NCBI GenBank assembly: GCA_913055845.1
Contig: CAJXKO010000005.1
Coordinates: 1 to 64,000, forward strand
Length of the DNA: 64,000 nt
DNA from: an uncultured Bacteroidota bacterium
Lineage (GTDB): Bacteria; Bacteroidota; Rhodothermia; Rhodothermales; Salinibacteraceae
Direction of reading: 5' to 3'
Shown here: in pieces, positions 26,716 to 36,550 of the stretch
Layout of the letters: each line of letters opens with the position of its first letter
How positions within the stretch are numbered: position 1 is the stretch's first letter
Position numbers and translations under genes: made by a program
Notes under the pieces: model-generated
What the model saw: only the letters and a program-made list of their open reading frames with translations
Database searches by the model: none
What the model was told of the DNA's origin: nothing

Positions 26716-29349
26716 TCAGGCCGTCTCCCGCGGCTCCGACCGGTCGGACGAAGCCCCTCCGGATTCCGTGTCGGGACTCGTCGGGACCCCATCGCCACGC
26801 GCAGGTGCCCCATCGCCCTGCTCTCGAGGGGCCACCTCCACCTGGGTCACGTCGCGCTCTAGGGCCGCCACGATCGAGGAGTCGAGCGCCCCACGATCCG
26901 TTGGCTGCCCCGGAAGCATGCGACGCTGTCGATACTCTTCGAGGCCAAACTCGTCCACCTGGATGTACCGCTCACGGGCCTCGTCGGCTTGGCGAACGAG
27001 GTCGCGTTCCTCCTCCGAGATAACTCCCTCGACGACCGCTTCGTCGAGCAGTTGGTGCGGCCGCCTCTTCGGCAGCGTGCCGTCGCGAATCGCATCCTTG
27101 ATTTCCTGCCCCACGTCGTAGGCCTCACGGCTCAGGCGGAATGCGTGCTCCAACTCGCCCAGCGGCTGATCCGTGTCCTCCGGCACGTACATCTCCTCGG
27201 TCAGCCACTCGCGGGCGCCGTCGGTCTCCTGGATGGCCCGTGCAAGCGAGCCCCCCAGGTTATCGCCGGGCAGTTCGCCAATTGTGTTGAGGCGCGACCA
27301 CGGCGCCACCACTGCACGCAGGGCCCAGGTGAGGCCCGGCACCTTCAGGTTTTCGAAGAGTCCCTCGAACGCCTCCTGCATCTGCGCGAAGGCGTACTGC
27401 ATGCTCCAGTGCAGGAACGGCTCCTGCTCTTCGGGACGCCCCTCCTTCTCGAACCGCGTGAGCACCGCCGTCCCCAGATACATCCACGACAGGATGTCGG
27501 CGAAGCGGCCGGTGATCTTCTCCTTCCGTTTCAACGCACCGCCGAGGCTGCCCATTGCCAGGTCGGCAAAAAAGGCGAAGCTGGCCGAGGCCCACGCCAT
27601 CTTTCGGTAGTACGGCGCGGCGGGGCCGCTCACCGGGCTGCGTGCCAGGCGGCCGCGGGTGAGGCTCAGGCCAAAGGCCCGGAACCCGTTGCGGACCACG
27701 TGGCCGATGTGACTCCAGAAGGCATCGTCGAACTTCTTGACGTCCTCCTCCATCAGCGCCTCAATTTCTTTCAGCGCATAGGGGTGACACCGAATCGCCC
27801 CCTGGCCGAAGATCATCATCGTGCGCGTGAGGATGTTGGCCCCCTCTACGGTGATGCTAATTGGGAGCGCCTGGTAGGCCTGCGCCAGCAGGTTGTTAGG
27901 CCCCCGCGAGATGCCATTCCCCGCTAGCACATCCATCCCATCGTTCACGAGGTCACGCTGCATCTCGGTGGTGTTGTACTTCATGATGGCCGACACCACG
28001 CCCGGCTTCTCGCCCTGGTCTACCGCGCCGTTCGTGTAGTTGCGCGCGGCATCCATGATGTAGGTGTAGCCAGCAATGCGGGCCAGCGGCTCCTCAATGC
28101 CCTCAAACTTGCCGATTGAGAGCCCAAACTGCTCCCGGATGGCGGCGTGCCCCCCGGCCACGCGAGTCACGAACTTGCCCCCACCCACGGCCTGCGCCGG
28201 GAGCATGATGCCGCGCCCCGCCGACAGGGCGTCCATGAGCATGGCCCAGCCTTCTCCCGCCCCCGCCTTGCCCCCGATGATGGCGTCGAGGGGGAGCACC
28301 ACGTCGTCCCCCTCCGTGGGGCAGTTGTAGAACGCCACGCCCAGGGGATCGTGGCGACGCCCGAGTCGAACACCCGGCGCATCCGTCGGGACGAGCGCGC
28401 AGGTGATCCCGAGATCCTCGCCCTTGCCCAGGTGATTCTCCGGGTCGCGGAGCTTGAACGCCAGGCCGAGCACGCCGGAAATGGCCGCCAGCGAAATGTA
28501 CCGCTTCTCCCAGTTGAGGCGGAGCTTCAACTCGCCGTCCTCGTCCTTGAACACCTCCCCGTACGACTCCATTGCCCCAGCATCCGAGCCTGCATTCGGC
28601 TCCGTGAGCGCAAAGGCTGGCAGAATCTCGCCACTCGCGAGTTGCGGCAGGTAGCGGTCCTGCTGTGCGTCGGTGCCGTAGTGGAGGAGTAGCTCGCCCG
28701 GGCCCAGCGAGTTCGGCACCATCACCGTAATGGCGAGCGGGACCGAGTGCCCTCCCAGCTTCTGCACTACCGCGCTTCGCCCCGCCGCGGAGAAGCCCTT
28801 GCCACCATACTCCTCGGGGATGATGAGGCCGAAAAAGCCCTTGTCTTTCAGGTAGTCCCACGTTTCGGCCGAGAGGTCGCCGCGCTGGTGTACGTCCCAG
28901 TCGTCCACCATCTCGCACACCTCGTCACACGGCCCATCCAAAAACGCCTGCTCCTCGTCGGAGAGCTCCGGGTAGAGCTGATCAAGCGTCTTATCGAAGT
29001 CCGGCACCCCGGAAAAGAGCTCACCATCCATCCAAACAGTGCCGGCGTCAATGGCCGTCTGCTCAGTCTCCGAGATGGTCGGCAGGAATTGAAGCGCTTC
29101 CATCAATCGCATTAAACCGGCCGATACTTGTCGCCGAATCGGGCCGACGTTGAAAATGGCTACGAGGACGCCGTAGGGGATCCACACCCAGAGCGGGGCC
29201 CCACCGCCGTAGAGGCCCACGGCCCCGGCAAGCGCCCACGTCCAGAGTGGCGCCCCGGTATAGCCGAGCACAAAGAGCACGAGGAGCACACCCACCACGA
29301 CACCGGAAGTGGACATGCTGGCAAAAACATCAAATAGCGGCAAATTCAT
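26716..29349 (-). CDS. fadE: Acyl-CoA dehydrogenase, FadE-type (large, membrane-anchored N-terminus)
   Basis: N-terminal hydrophobic segment; KDKGFFGLIIPEEYGGKGFSAAGRSAVVQKLG, ALTEPNAGSDAGAMESYGEV, AGKGAG-like and C-terminal FadE-like extension. Confidence 0.93.
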   Translation of the reverse strand: MNLPLFDVFASMSTSGVVVGVLLVLFVLGYTGAPLWTWALAGAVGLYGGGAPLWVWIPYGVLVAIFNVGPIRRQVSAGLMRLMEALQFLPTISETEQTAIDAGTVWMDGELFSGVPDFDKTLDQLYPELSDEEQAFLDGPCDEVCEMVDDWDVHQRGDLSAETWDYLKDKGFFGLIIPEEYGGKGFSAAGRSAVVQKLGGHSVPLAITVMVPNSLGPGELLLHYGTDAQQDRYLPQLASGEILPAFALTEPNAGSDAGAMESYGEVFKDEDGELKLRLNWEKRYISLAAISGVLGLAFKLRDPENHLGKGEDLGITCALVPTDAPGVRLGRRHDPLGVAFYNCPTEGDDVVLPLDAIIGGKAGAGEGWAMLMDALSAGRGIMLPAQAVGGGKFVTRVAGGHAAIREQFGLSIGKFEGIEEPLARIAGYTYIMDAARNYTNGAVDQGEKPGVVSAIMKYNTTEMQRDLVNDGMDVLAGNGISRGPNNLLAQAYQALPISITVEGANILTRTMMIFGQGAIRCHPYALKEIEALMEEDVKKFDDAFWSHIGHVVRNGFRAFGLSLTRGRLARSPVSGPAAPYYRKMAWASASFAFFADLAMGSLGGALKRKEKITGRFADILSWMYLGTAVLTRFEKEGRPEEQEPFLHWSMQYAFAQMQEAFEGLFENLKVPGLTWALRAVVAPWSRLNTIGELPGDNLGGSLARAIQETDGAREWLTEEMYVPEDTDQPLGELEHAFRLSREAYDVGQEIKDAIRDGTLPKRRPHQLLDEAVVEGVISEEERDLVRQADEARERYIQVDEFGLEEYRQRRMLPGQPTDRGALDSSIVAALERDVTQVEVAPREQGDGAPARGDGVPTSPDTESGGASSDRSEPRETA

Positions 29350-29431
29350 GGCAAGCCTCCAAGCTGGTGAAGGAGTATGTGCACGCCGGTCTGCCCCGAG
29401 TTTCGGTTATGGAACCGCCGTTGAGTCGGGG

Positions 29432-29474
29432 TTAACACCGTTAACTCACACATTCATCATACTTAACGGTGTTA
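29432..29474. promoter_or_regulatory. Paired palindromic operator-like sites TTAACACCGTTAA and TTAACGGTGTTA upstream of fadE
   Basis: 29432-29444 and 29463-29474; the second is the reverse complement of the first. Related TTAACAGCGTTAA lies upstream of fadB. Confidence 0.65.
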
Positions 29475-29648
29475 TCCTTTGCAAGTTCTGTAGAAAAGGT
29501 TGAGGACCAGAAGCAGGGAGGCATGGACGCGTGGGCGTGCTGCCTCCAGTTGTCCATGCGTCCGCATCCGTGCCCCGGAGCGACTGCCGGACCAGGAAAG
29601 CGGCTCTCCGGTAGCCCGGCAACTCCACGCTTGGGCGTCGCTTCCTCC

Positions 29649-30854
29649 CTAGGCGCGCAGATTCTCGATTATGCCCGCGGCCCCCATGCCGCCGCCCACG
29701 CACATCGTGCACAGGCCGTAGCGCACCTCGCGGCGGATCATTTCGTGGAGCAGCGTGGCGGTGAGCTTCGCGCCGGTGCAGCCGAGCGGATGACCGAGAG
29801 CAATGGCGCCACCATTCACATTCACAATGTCCTCGTCGAGTCCCACCTCCCGGATCACGGCGAGCGACTGCGCGGCGAACGCCTCGTTCAACTCCACAAG
29901 CCCAACCTCGTCGAGCCCAATGCCCGTTTGCTCCAGAACCTTCGGGATGGCCGCCACGGGGCCGATGCCCATGAGCTCCGGGTCGACGCCCGCTACGGCA
30001 AAGCCGCGCAGGCGACCGATCGGATCGATGCCTAACTCCTCAACGCGGGCCCCACTCATCACGACCGTGGCCGCCCCGCCATCTGATCGCTGCGACGCGT
30101 TGCCGGGCGTGACGCTTCCACCCTTTTTAAATGCGGCGGGGAGCCCGGCGAGCACTTCCAGGTTCGTATCACGGCGTGGCCCTTCGTCCACCTCCAGCGT
30201 TGCTTCCGTGTCCACCCTTTCGCCGGCGTGGCCGTTGACCGACTGGTAATGGGTTTCCTCCACCGCCAGCGGCACGATCTCATCCTCAAAGCGCCCGTTA
30301 TCGATGGCGTCGACGGCCCGTTCGTGGGAACGGAGCGCGAAGCGATCCTGGTCTTCCCGGCTCACCTCATACTCCTCTGCCACGTTCTCGGCGGTAATGC
30401 CCATCGACACGTACGTGCCAATGTCTTCCGCAGTGAGCTCGGGATCGGGCTGGAAGAAGAATCCACTCATGGGCACCTGGCTCATCGACTCGGCGCCTCC
30501 CGCGACGATGGTCTCGGCCGTACCGGTGGCGATGCGCTGCGTGGCCTGCGCGATCGTCTGGAGCCCCGACGAACAGAAACGATTCACCGTGGCGCCGGGG
30601 ACCCGATCCGGAAGGCCGGCTTTGCGGGCAATAATGCGGCCCACATTCATGCCCTGCGGGCCCTCGGGGAAGGCACAGCCCATGAGCACGTCGTCGATCA
30701 TCTCGGGCGCTAGGCCATCAACCCGTTCCATCGCCCCCTTCACGGCCTCAGCCCCGAGATCCTCGGGTCGATAGTTGGCGAGGGTGCCCTTCTCGGCCTT
30801 ACCGACGGGCGTGCGGACACTGCTGACGATGTAGGCGTCGTTTTGTGCGTTCAT
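29649..30854 (-). CDS. fadA: Acetyl-CoA acyltransferase (thiolase)
   Basis: MNAQNDAYIVSSVRTPVGKAEKGTLANYRPEDLGAEAVKGAM, VNRFCSSGLQTIAQATQRI, NVNGGAIALGHPLGCTGAKL, GLCTMCVGGGMGAAGI. Confidence 0.95.
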   Translation of the reverse strand: MNAQNDAYIVSSVRTPVGKAEKGTLANYRPEDLGAEAVKGAMERVDGLAPEMIDDVLMGCAFPEGPQGMNVGRIIARKAGLPDRVPGATVNRFCSSGLQTIAQATQRIATGTAETIVAGGAESMSQVPMSGFFFQPDPELTAEDIGTYVSMGITAENVAEEYEVSREDQDRFALRSHERAVDAIDNGRFEDEIVPLAVEETHYQSVNGHAGERVDTEATLEVDEGPRRDTNLEVLAGLPAAFKKGGSVTPGNASQRSDGGAATVVMSGARVEELGIDPIGRLRGFAVAGVDPELMGIGPVAAIPKVLEQTGIGLDEVGLVELNEAFAAQSLAVIREVGLDEDIVNVNGGAIALGHPLGCTGAKLTATLLHEMIRREVRYGLCTMCVGGGMGAAGIIENLRA

Positions 30855-30982
30855 TGCGTTGAAGGTTGGAAGGTTGGAAGGTTGTACGTTGGGCATGGGA
30901 CGTTAGAACGTTGGCACGTTGAAGGTTGAAGCCTGCTTGCTGAACGCGAGGACGTTCAACGTCGGACGTGCCAACGTGCACG
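30855..30982. repeat. GTTGAAGGTTG-rich spacer with 12-bp perfect inverted repeat ACGTTGGCACGT/ACGTGCCAACGT
   Basis: Arms 30908-30919 and 30966-30977; flanked by tandem-like GAAGGTTG units. Confidence 0.7.
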
Positions 30983-30983
30983 C

Positions 30984-33395
30984 CTAATTTCGGAGGGGTT
31001 TGTTGTGCTTCAGCATGTGCTCCACACGGGCCATCGTCTTCTCCTCACCCAGCAGACTGAGGAAGGTCTCGCGCTCCAGTTCCAGCAGATAGTTCTCATG
31101 GACCTCCTGGGGGCTGCTCAGCTTCCCACCGCACATCACCGTTGCCAGCTTGGTGGCCAGAAATTCGTCGTACTCGGAGATGTAGTTCCCTTCACGGTAC
31201 TGCATGAGCGCCACCTCGAAGGTCGACAGCGTCTTCTCTCCGAGCACCTTGATCTTGTTCATCACCGGCGGGGGGGCGTAGCCCTCTTCGCTGAGGCGCA
31301 GCACCTCTTGCTTCGCCACGTGCAGGCGACGATCCTCGTGCATCACGAGGCGGGTATTTTCCGGTAGGAAGCCCATTTCGATGCCCTGCGCGGCGCTCTC
31401 CGCCACCTCCGCCATCGCGACGGTTTCGAAGTAGGGACGCAAGTGATCCTGAATTGCATTGTGATTGTCATTCGGGGCTTCGCGGGCCGCCTTCGCCGCG
31501 AAACGCATCGTGCCAGTGCCGGCCGGGATGAGACCCACCCCGAGCTCCACGAGGCCGATATAGGTCTCTGCCGCGGCCACTGGATGGGGACACGCCATTG
31601 CCATCTCGCACCCGCCCCCAAGCACACGTTGGTGGGGGGTCACGACGACGGGCTTCTCCGCGTAGCGGACCCGTTGCACCGTATCCTGAAACTCAGCGAT
31701 GTAGGCGCCAATCTGGTCGAAGCCGCCTTGCTGCACCGCCTGCGCCATTTCGTAGAGATTGGCCCCCACCGAAAAGTTCTTTCCCTGATTACCCACCACG
31801 AGGCCACGGAGCGCAGGATTCTCCTCGACCCGCTCGATGCACTCGCGGAGCCCGCGCATCACGGCGCGTCCCAGCGTATTGGCCTTCGACCGAAACTCGA
31901 ACAAGGCCACGCCATCCCCAATCCCAAGCAACGCTGCCTCGCCGTTTGACCAGAGCTCATTCGTCTCGTCCTGCTTCACTGCGGCCAAGTCGAGCTCATC
32001 GTCGGGGCGTGGGTCCGGCTCGTACCCTCCTGTATCCGGCAAATACACCATGCGTCGACCCTCGCTCGTCCGGTAGAACGTGGCGTCCGCCCCGTCTACG
32101 TCGTCGACCCAGGTGGGCACCGTCAGGTCGTGGTCGGCCAGGCTGTTGCGGACGGTCTCCATGCCAAGCGCGTCCCACACCTGGAACGGTCCCTTTTCCC
32201 ACCCGAAGCCCCAACGGATGGCCCGGTCTACGTCGGCGGGATTGTCCGTGATCTCGCCAATCCGGTTCGCGCTGTAGGCCAGCAGCTCGAGGGTCGTCTC
32301 GCGGAAGAAGTGTCCGGCCCGTCCAGTGTCCTGGTAGAGGGCATTCAGGCGCGCGCTCAGTCCCCCCGCCTTCCAGATCGCGTCGAGGTCGCCGAGCTCT
32401 TCCTCCTCGGCGCTCGTGTACTCGAAGGTCTCGGGGTCGAGCGACTTGATTTCGCCGTCCTCCTTTTTGTAAAAACCCGCCTTCGTCTTCTCCCCCAGCC
32501 GCCCCTCGTCCACGAGGCGTTGCAGGATCTCCGGCACCTCAAAGGCCTCGCGGCGCTCGTCGTCCTCCAGCTTTTCAGAGAGGTTCTTCGCCACGTCGAG
32601 CATCACGTCGAGCCCCACGAGGTCGGCGGTGCGGAAGGTGGCGGACTTGGGATGCCCCACCAACTTGCCCGTGAGCGTGTCGATCTCCTCCACCGTGTAG
32701 TCGCCCTCGGTGTAGTAGCGCAGTGCCTCCATCAGCGCAAAGACGCCAATCCGGTTGCCGATGAAGTACGGCACGTCGTTGGCCACGACGATGCCCTTGC
32801 CCAGCTGTAGGCGGACGAACTGTGCCACCCGCTCCACGACCGACGGCTCCGTGCGGTCGGTGGGCACCACCTCCAGCAGTTTCTGGTAGCGAGGGGGGTT
32901 GAAGAAGTGCGTGCCCAGGAAGCGGCGCTTGAAGCCATCGGAGCGGCCCTCCGCGATCTCGTGGATGGGAAGCCCGCTCGTGTTCGTCGAAATCACGGCG
33001 TCGGGGCGGGCGTGCTCCTCGATTCGGCCGTGCACGTCCCGCTTTATATCCATCCGTTCCACGACTGCCTCCACGACCCAATCGACCTCCCCCACCCGGT
33101 CGAAGTGCTCCGCGAAGTTGCCAAGATAGATCCGGTCGGCCACGTCGTCGGTGAAGAAGGGATCGGGACTCGCGTTGCGGGCCTGCTTGAAGCCTTTCTC
33201 CACGACTGCGTTCGGATCATCCGCGTCGTCGGGCGCAATATCGAGCAAATGCACCTCCAGGCCGGCGTTGGCGAGATGGGCGGCAATTTGCGCCCCCATC
33301 GTGCCGGCCCCTAGCACCGCCGCCGTCCGAAACGGACGGTGCGTGGCCGGGGCCTCCAGGTCGAGCGCGCGTGTGTCTAGGGCCTTGGTTTCCAT
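30984..33395 (-). CDS. fadB: 3-hydroxyacyl-CoA dehydrogenase / enoyl-CoA hydratase bifunctional protein
   Basis: AAVLGAGTMGAQIAAHLANAGLEVHLLDI, HFFNPPRYQKLLEVVPT, later crotonase-like VVVTPHQRVLGGGCEMAMACPHPVAAAETYIGLVELGVGLIPAGTGTMRFA. Confidence 0.93.
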   Translation of the reverse strand: METKALDTRALDLEAPATHRPFRTAAVLGAGTMGAQIAAHLANAGLEVHLLDIAPDDADDPNAVVEKGFKQARNASPDPFFTDDVADRIYLGNFAEHFDRVGEVDWVVEAVVERMDIKRDVHGRIEEHARPDAVISTNTSGLPIHEIAEGRSDGFKRRFLGTHFFNPPRYQKLLEVVPTDRTEPSVVERVAQFVRLQLGKGIVVANDVPYFIGNRIGVFALMEALRYYTEGDYTVEEIDTLTGKLVGHPKSATFRTADLVGLDVMLDVAKNLSEKLEDDERREAFEVPEILQRLVDEGRLGEKTKAGFYKKEDGEIKSLDPETFEYTSAEEEELGDLDAIWKAGGLSARLNALYQDTGRAGHFFRETTLELLAYSANRIGEITDNPADVDRAIRWGFGWEKGPFQVWDALGMETVRNSLADHDLTVPTWVDDVDGADATFYRTSEGRRMVYLPDTGGYEPDPRPDDELDLAAVKQDETNELWSNGEAALLGIGDGVALFEFRSKANTLGRAVMRGLRECIERVEENPALRGLVVGNQGKNFSVGANLYEMAQAVQQGGFDQIGAYIAEFQDTVQRVRYAEKPVVVTPHQRVLGGGCEMAMACPHPVAAAETYIGLVELGVGLIPAGTGTMRFAAKAAREAPNDNHNAIQDHLRPYFETVAMAEVAESAAQGIEMGFLPENTRLVMHEDRRLHVAKQEVLRLSEEGYAPPPVMNKIKVLGEKTLSTFEVALMQYREGNYISEYDEFLATKLATVMCGGKLSSPQEVHENYLLELERETFLSLLGEEKTMARVEHMLKHNKPLRN

Positions 33396-33437
33396 GACGT
33401 TGTGGGAGGTGTAGATGAGAGCGATGTGTCGAAGCAA

Positions 33438-33450
33438 TTAACAGCGTTAA
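33438..33450. promoter_or_regulatory. Operator-like palindrome TTAACAGCGTTAA upstream of fadB
   Basis: TTAAC-AGC-GTTAA; same architecture as the sites upstream of fadE. Confidence 0.6.
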
Positions 33451-33520
33451 CCGCGAGGAACGAGGCGGAACCGCTTCCACCCCGGCAGCAACGGCTAAGG
33501 CTTACTCGGGGGCGAGGCTG

Positions 33521-35434
33521 TTACACCTCCACCACCACGGCACCGCGAGTCGTACGTGGACTCGGGGGGCCGTCCTCCTCGTAGTAGAGCGCCTCAATCT
33601 CGTCGGCGTACGCCTTATGGATCTCCGGGCGCCGAATCTTGAGCGTTGGCGTCAACAAGTCCGTATCGACAGTCAATTCGTCGGGGATGAGGGCGAAGCG
33701 CTTCACGGTGGACCAATGATCCATTCCCTCGTTCGCGCTTTGCACAATGGACCGGAACGTATCTACAATGTCCGGTTCAGCGAGGAGATCTTCAATATCC
33801 TGCTCCGGATTGAGCCCAAACTCCTTGGCCTGCGCCTGCACCTGATCCAGGCTCGGAAAGATTAGTGCCGTACAGAACTTGCGGTCGCTCCCGACGACCA
33901 CGGCGTTGTCCACAAGCGGTTCACTTCCCATTCGGTTCTCAATGGGCTGCGGCATCACGTACTTGCCCGTCGAGAGCTTGAAGAGATCCTTCTTACGGTC
34001 CGTAATCTTGAGAAATCCCTCCGCGTCGAACTCGCCAATGTCGCCTGTGTGGAACCATCCGTCGTCCTCGATGACGTCGTCGGTCTTGTCGGGCGCCTTG
34101 TAGTAGCCCTGCATCACGTGGGGCCCGCGCGTCAGGATTTCTCCATCGTCGGCAATTCGGACCTCGACGCCCGGAAGGGGCTCCCCTACGGTGCCGGGCT
34201 TATTGCGCCAGGGACGCGTGTACGTGATCACTGGACTCGTTTCGGTGAGGCCGTAGCCCTGCAGGGTCGTGATGTCCGCCGCGGCAAGAATGTTTGCGAG
34301 GTCCGGCTGTAGGGCCGCGCCCCCAACGACGATGTACTTGATGCGCCCCCCAAAGGCCGCCCGCCACTTGCGAAAGACGAGCCGATCCGCAACGGCATGC
34401 TTCGCCGCGTACAGGGCCGAGCCGGGTTGTGTCATGTCGTAGTCCTTCGCCACACCTAGCCCCCACTCCCCAATCGCCTTCTGCAGTCCCTCCATGGCCA
34501 TGATTTTCTTCTTAATCCCCGCATAGACCTTCTCAAGCACCCGAGGGACCGACGCAAAGACCGTGGGACGCACCTTCGGAAACGCCTCGACGAGATTGTC
34601 CGGGTGCACGAAGTAGACACTCACCCCCCGCATCATGTAGGCGTACTGCAGCATGCGGGCAAAAACGTGCGTGAGTGGCAGGAACGAAATCACCACCTCG
34701 CCCTCCGGTCCCGTCTCAAAGTCATCCAGCTCCCCGACCGCCGTAATGGCATTCGAGGAAATGTTCTCGTGCGACAGCATCACGCCCTTCGGTCGCCCCG
34801 TGGTGCCGCTCGTGTAAATGATCGTGGCAAGGTCCTTCGCGTCGATCTGATCGCGGAGATTATCGATGGCCGCCGCCCGATCCTCAACCGCAGCCCGTCC
34901 GCGCTCCTGCACAGCGTCGAGTGTAATCAGGTCCACCCCGTCGGGCAACGCCGGGCGTTCGTCCTCGGGGTGGTCCGACTCGCAGAGCACCACCGTCTCA
35001 ATTCGGGGCAGCTCGGGCAGGATCTCGGCGGCCTGTTCCAAGCGCTTCGGATTCGAGACCACAAGCGTCGTGGCCTCCGCGTGGTCCACCACGTACTGCA
35101 TTTGGTCCGGGGCGCTCGACAGGTAGAGGGGCACATCGATGAGCCCAGCGATCAGGCACCCCATGTCGACGACGCAGAAGTGCACGTCGCTTTCCATGAG
35201 GAGCGCCACCTTGTCGCCCCGATCCAGGCCCAAATCGAGGAGTCCGAGGGCGGTTTCCTCCGCCCGCTCCCGAAACCGATCGAGTGCCATGGGCTCCCAC
35301 CCGTCCCCCATGGGCTGATTGAGCGCCCGGGGATTTTCGTACGCGTCCGTCGCCTCGTAGAGCAGGGCCGGAAGCGTCTTGCCACGAATGCACGGGCCCG
35401 CGTCCGGGGGCGCAGTGTGGATAGTGTCGGGCAT
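33521..35434 (-). CDS. fadD: Long-chain acyl-CoA synthetase (AMP-forming)
   Basis: TIIYTSGTTGRPKGVMLSHENI, GYGLTETSPVITYTRP, GWFHTGDIGEFDAEGFLKITDRKKDLFKLSTGKYV; AMP-binding motifs. Confidence 0.94.
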   Translation of the reverse strand: MPDTIHTAPPDAGPCIRGKTLPALLYEATDAYENPRALNQPMGDGWEPMALDRFRERAEETALGLLDLGLDRGDKVALLMESDVHFCVVDMGCLIAGLIDVPLYLSSAPDQMQYVVDHAEATTLVVSNPKRLEQAAEILPELPRIETVVLCESDHPEDERPALPDGVDLITLDAVQERGRAAVEDRAAAIDNLRDQIDAKDLATIIYTSGTTGRPKGVMLSHENISSNAITAVGELDDFETGPEGEVVISFLPLTHVFARMLQYAYMMRGVSVYFVHPDNLVEAFPKVRPTVFASVPRVLEKVYAGIKKKIMAMEGLQKAIGEWGLGVAKDYDMTQPGSALYAAKHAVADRLVFRKWRAAFGGRIKYIVVGGAALQPDLANILAAADITTLQGYGLTETSPVITYTRPWRNKPGTVGEPLPGVEVRIADDGEILTRGPHVMQGYYKAPDKTDDVIEDDGWFHTGDIGEFDAEGFLKITDRKKDLFKLSTGKYVMPQPIENRMGSEPLVDNAVVVGSDRKFCTALIFPSLDQVQAQAKEFGLNPEQDIEDLLAEPDIVDTFRSIVQSANEGMDHWSTVKRFALIPDELTVDTDLLTPTLKIRRPEIHKAYADEIEALYYEEDGPPSPRTTRGAVVVEV

Positions 35435-35493
35435 GGGACACGGCGGGATCGATGAAAAAGAGCGGGACTGGCCCGGACGGGCTCTCGGACTCT

Positions 35494-36123
35494 TTACGGG
35501 GCCGACGGGGCCGGCGTCCGCCGGAGGCCCCGAATGGCCTGGCGAATAGCGGTGTCGATGAAGGTCTCCGGCTCGATCCGAACATCGACCCGATCGGCCA
35601 GCAACAGGGACACGGTGCCGTGCAAAGATGCCCACACGGTACTGGCAGACACGCGGATGTCGTCGACCGCGAAGGTCTCGTCCTCAACGCCCTCCTCGAG
35701 CGCGTTCGCGAAAAGGTCGAGATTCTCGCGGGCCTGCCGATACTTTTCGGGCGGGTATCGTTCCATGCGCTCCGGTCGGAGCTGGAACATAATTTCGTAG
35801 TATTCGGGGTTCTCCAGCCCAAATTCCACAAAACACCGGCACAGTGCGCGCAGGCGACAGACCGGATCCTCCGGATGCGCGGCAGCGGCCTCTCGGAGCT
35901 GGTCGCGCAGTTGCATCATTCCCTCGTGGATGAGGGTGTGGAGCAACGCATCTTTGCTATCGAAGTAGAGGTAGATGCTGGTTGCGCTGTAGCCGATGGC
36001 GTCGGCAATCTTGCGCATGGAGAGGTCCTGGTACCCCTCCTGCACGAGCAGGTGGCGCGCCGTATCGAGAATACGACGGCGAAGGTCTCCGTTTTCCGAT
36101 CCGTTGGAGGAGGCGCTCATCAC
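35494..36123 (-). CDS. TetR-family transcriptional regulator, likely FadR-type
   Basis: ILDTARHLLVQEGYQDLSMRKIADAIGYSATSIYLYFDSKDALLHTLI; TetR_N HTH; first gene of fad cluster. Confidence 0.92.
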   Translation of the reverse strand: MMSASSNGSENGDLRRRILDTARHLLVQEGYQDLSMRKIADAIGYSATSIYLYFDSKDALLHTLIHEGMMQLRDQLREAAAAHPEDPVCRLRALCRCFVEFGLENPEYYEIMFQLRPERMERYPPEKYRQARENLDLFANALEEGVEDETFAVDDIRVSASTVWASLHGTVSLLLADRVDVRIEPETFIDTAIRQAIRGLRRTPAPSAP

Positions 36124-36550
36124 GGATGATTGTTCGTCAGTGGAGAAGAAACCAGGCGGCGAGCCGGAGAACCAATTCGAGAGCTGCGTCCTGTCGGGAC
36201 CCGCAAGGAGTCCGGCTACTCCCCAGACTCAACGTCAAACGGTGTCCCCTCGGATGCCCACCGAGCCCCCTAGACCGATGCCCGCAACCGGCAGGCATTG
36301 TCCAGCATGCAGGGTCGGGACCACCCCGACCGGCCTTCACGTGGACTTTCTTTTCCCAATGTACCACTTGGTCGATAGTTATCCAACCGGCCTGTCCTCT
36401 CCGGCGCGAATCCCACCGGATAAACGCTCCCAGATTCCTGCCCCCCACAGACAGCAAAGCCCGATGCCCCGCACCGGCATGGTGCGACGCATCGGGACAG
36501 GGCCGAGATCCCGGGGCCTCTCGGCAGTTTGCTGAACTGGGGACCGAGCA

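Noticed and set aside
36313-36331. GGTCGGG/CCCGACC hairpin in the 430-bp gap between TetR and PorV-like genes
   Set aside because: Short isolated stem, no adjacent gene in a consistent orientation; insufficient for an ncRNA or terminator call.
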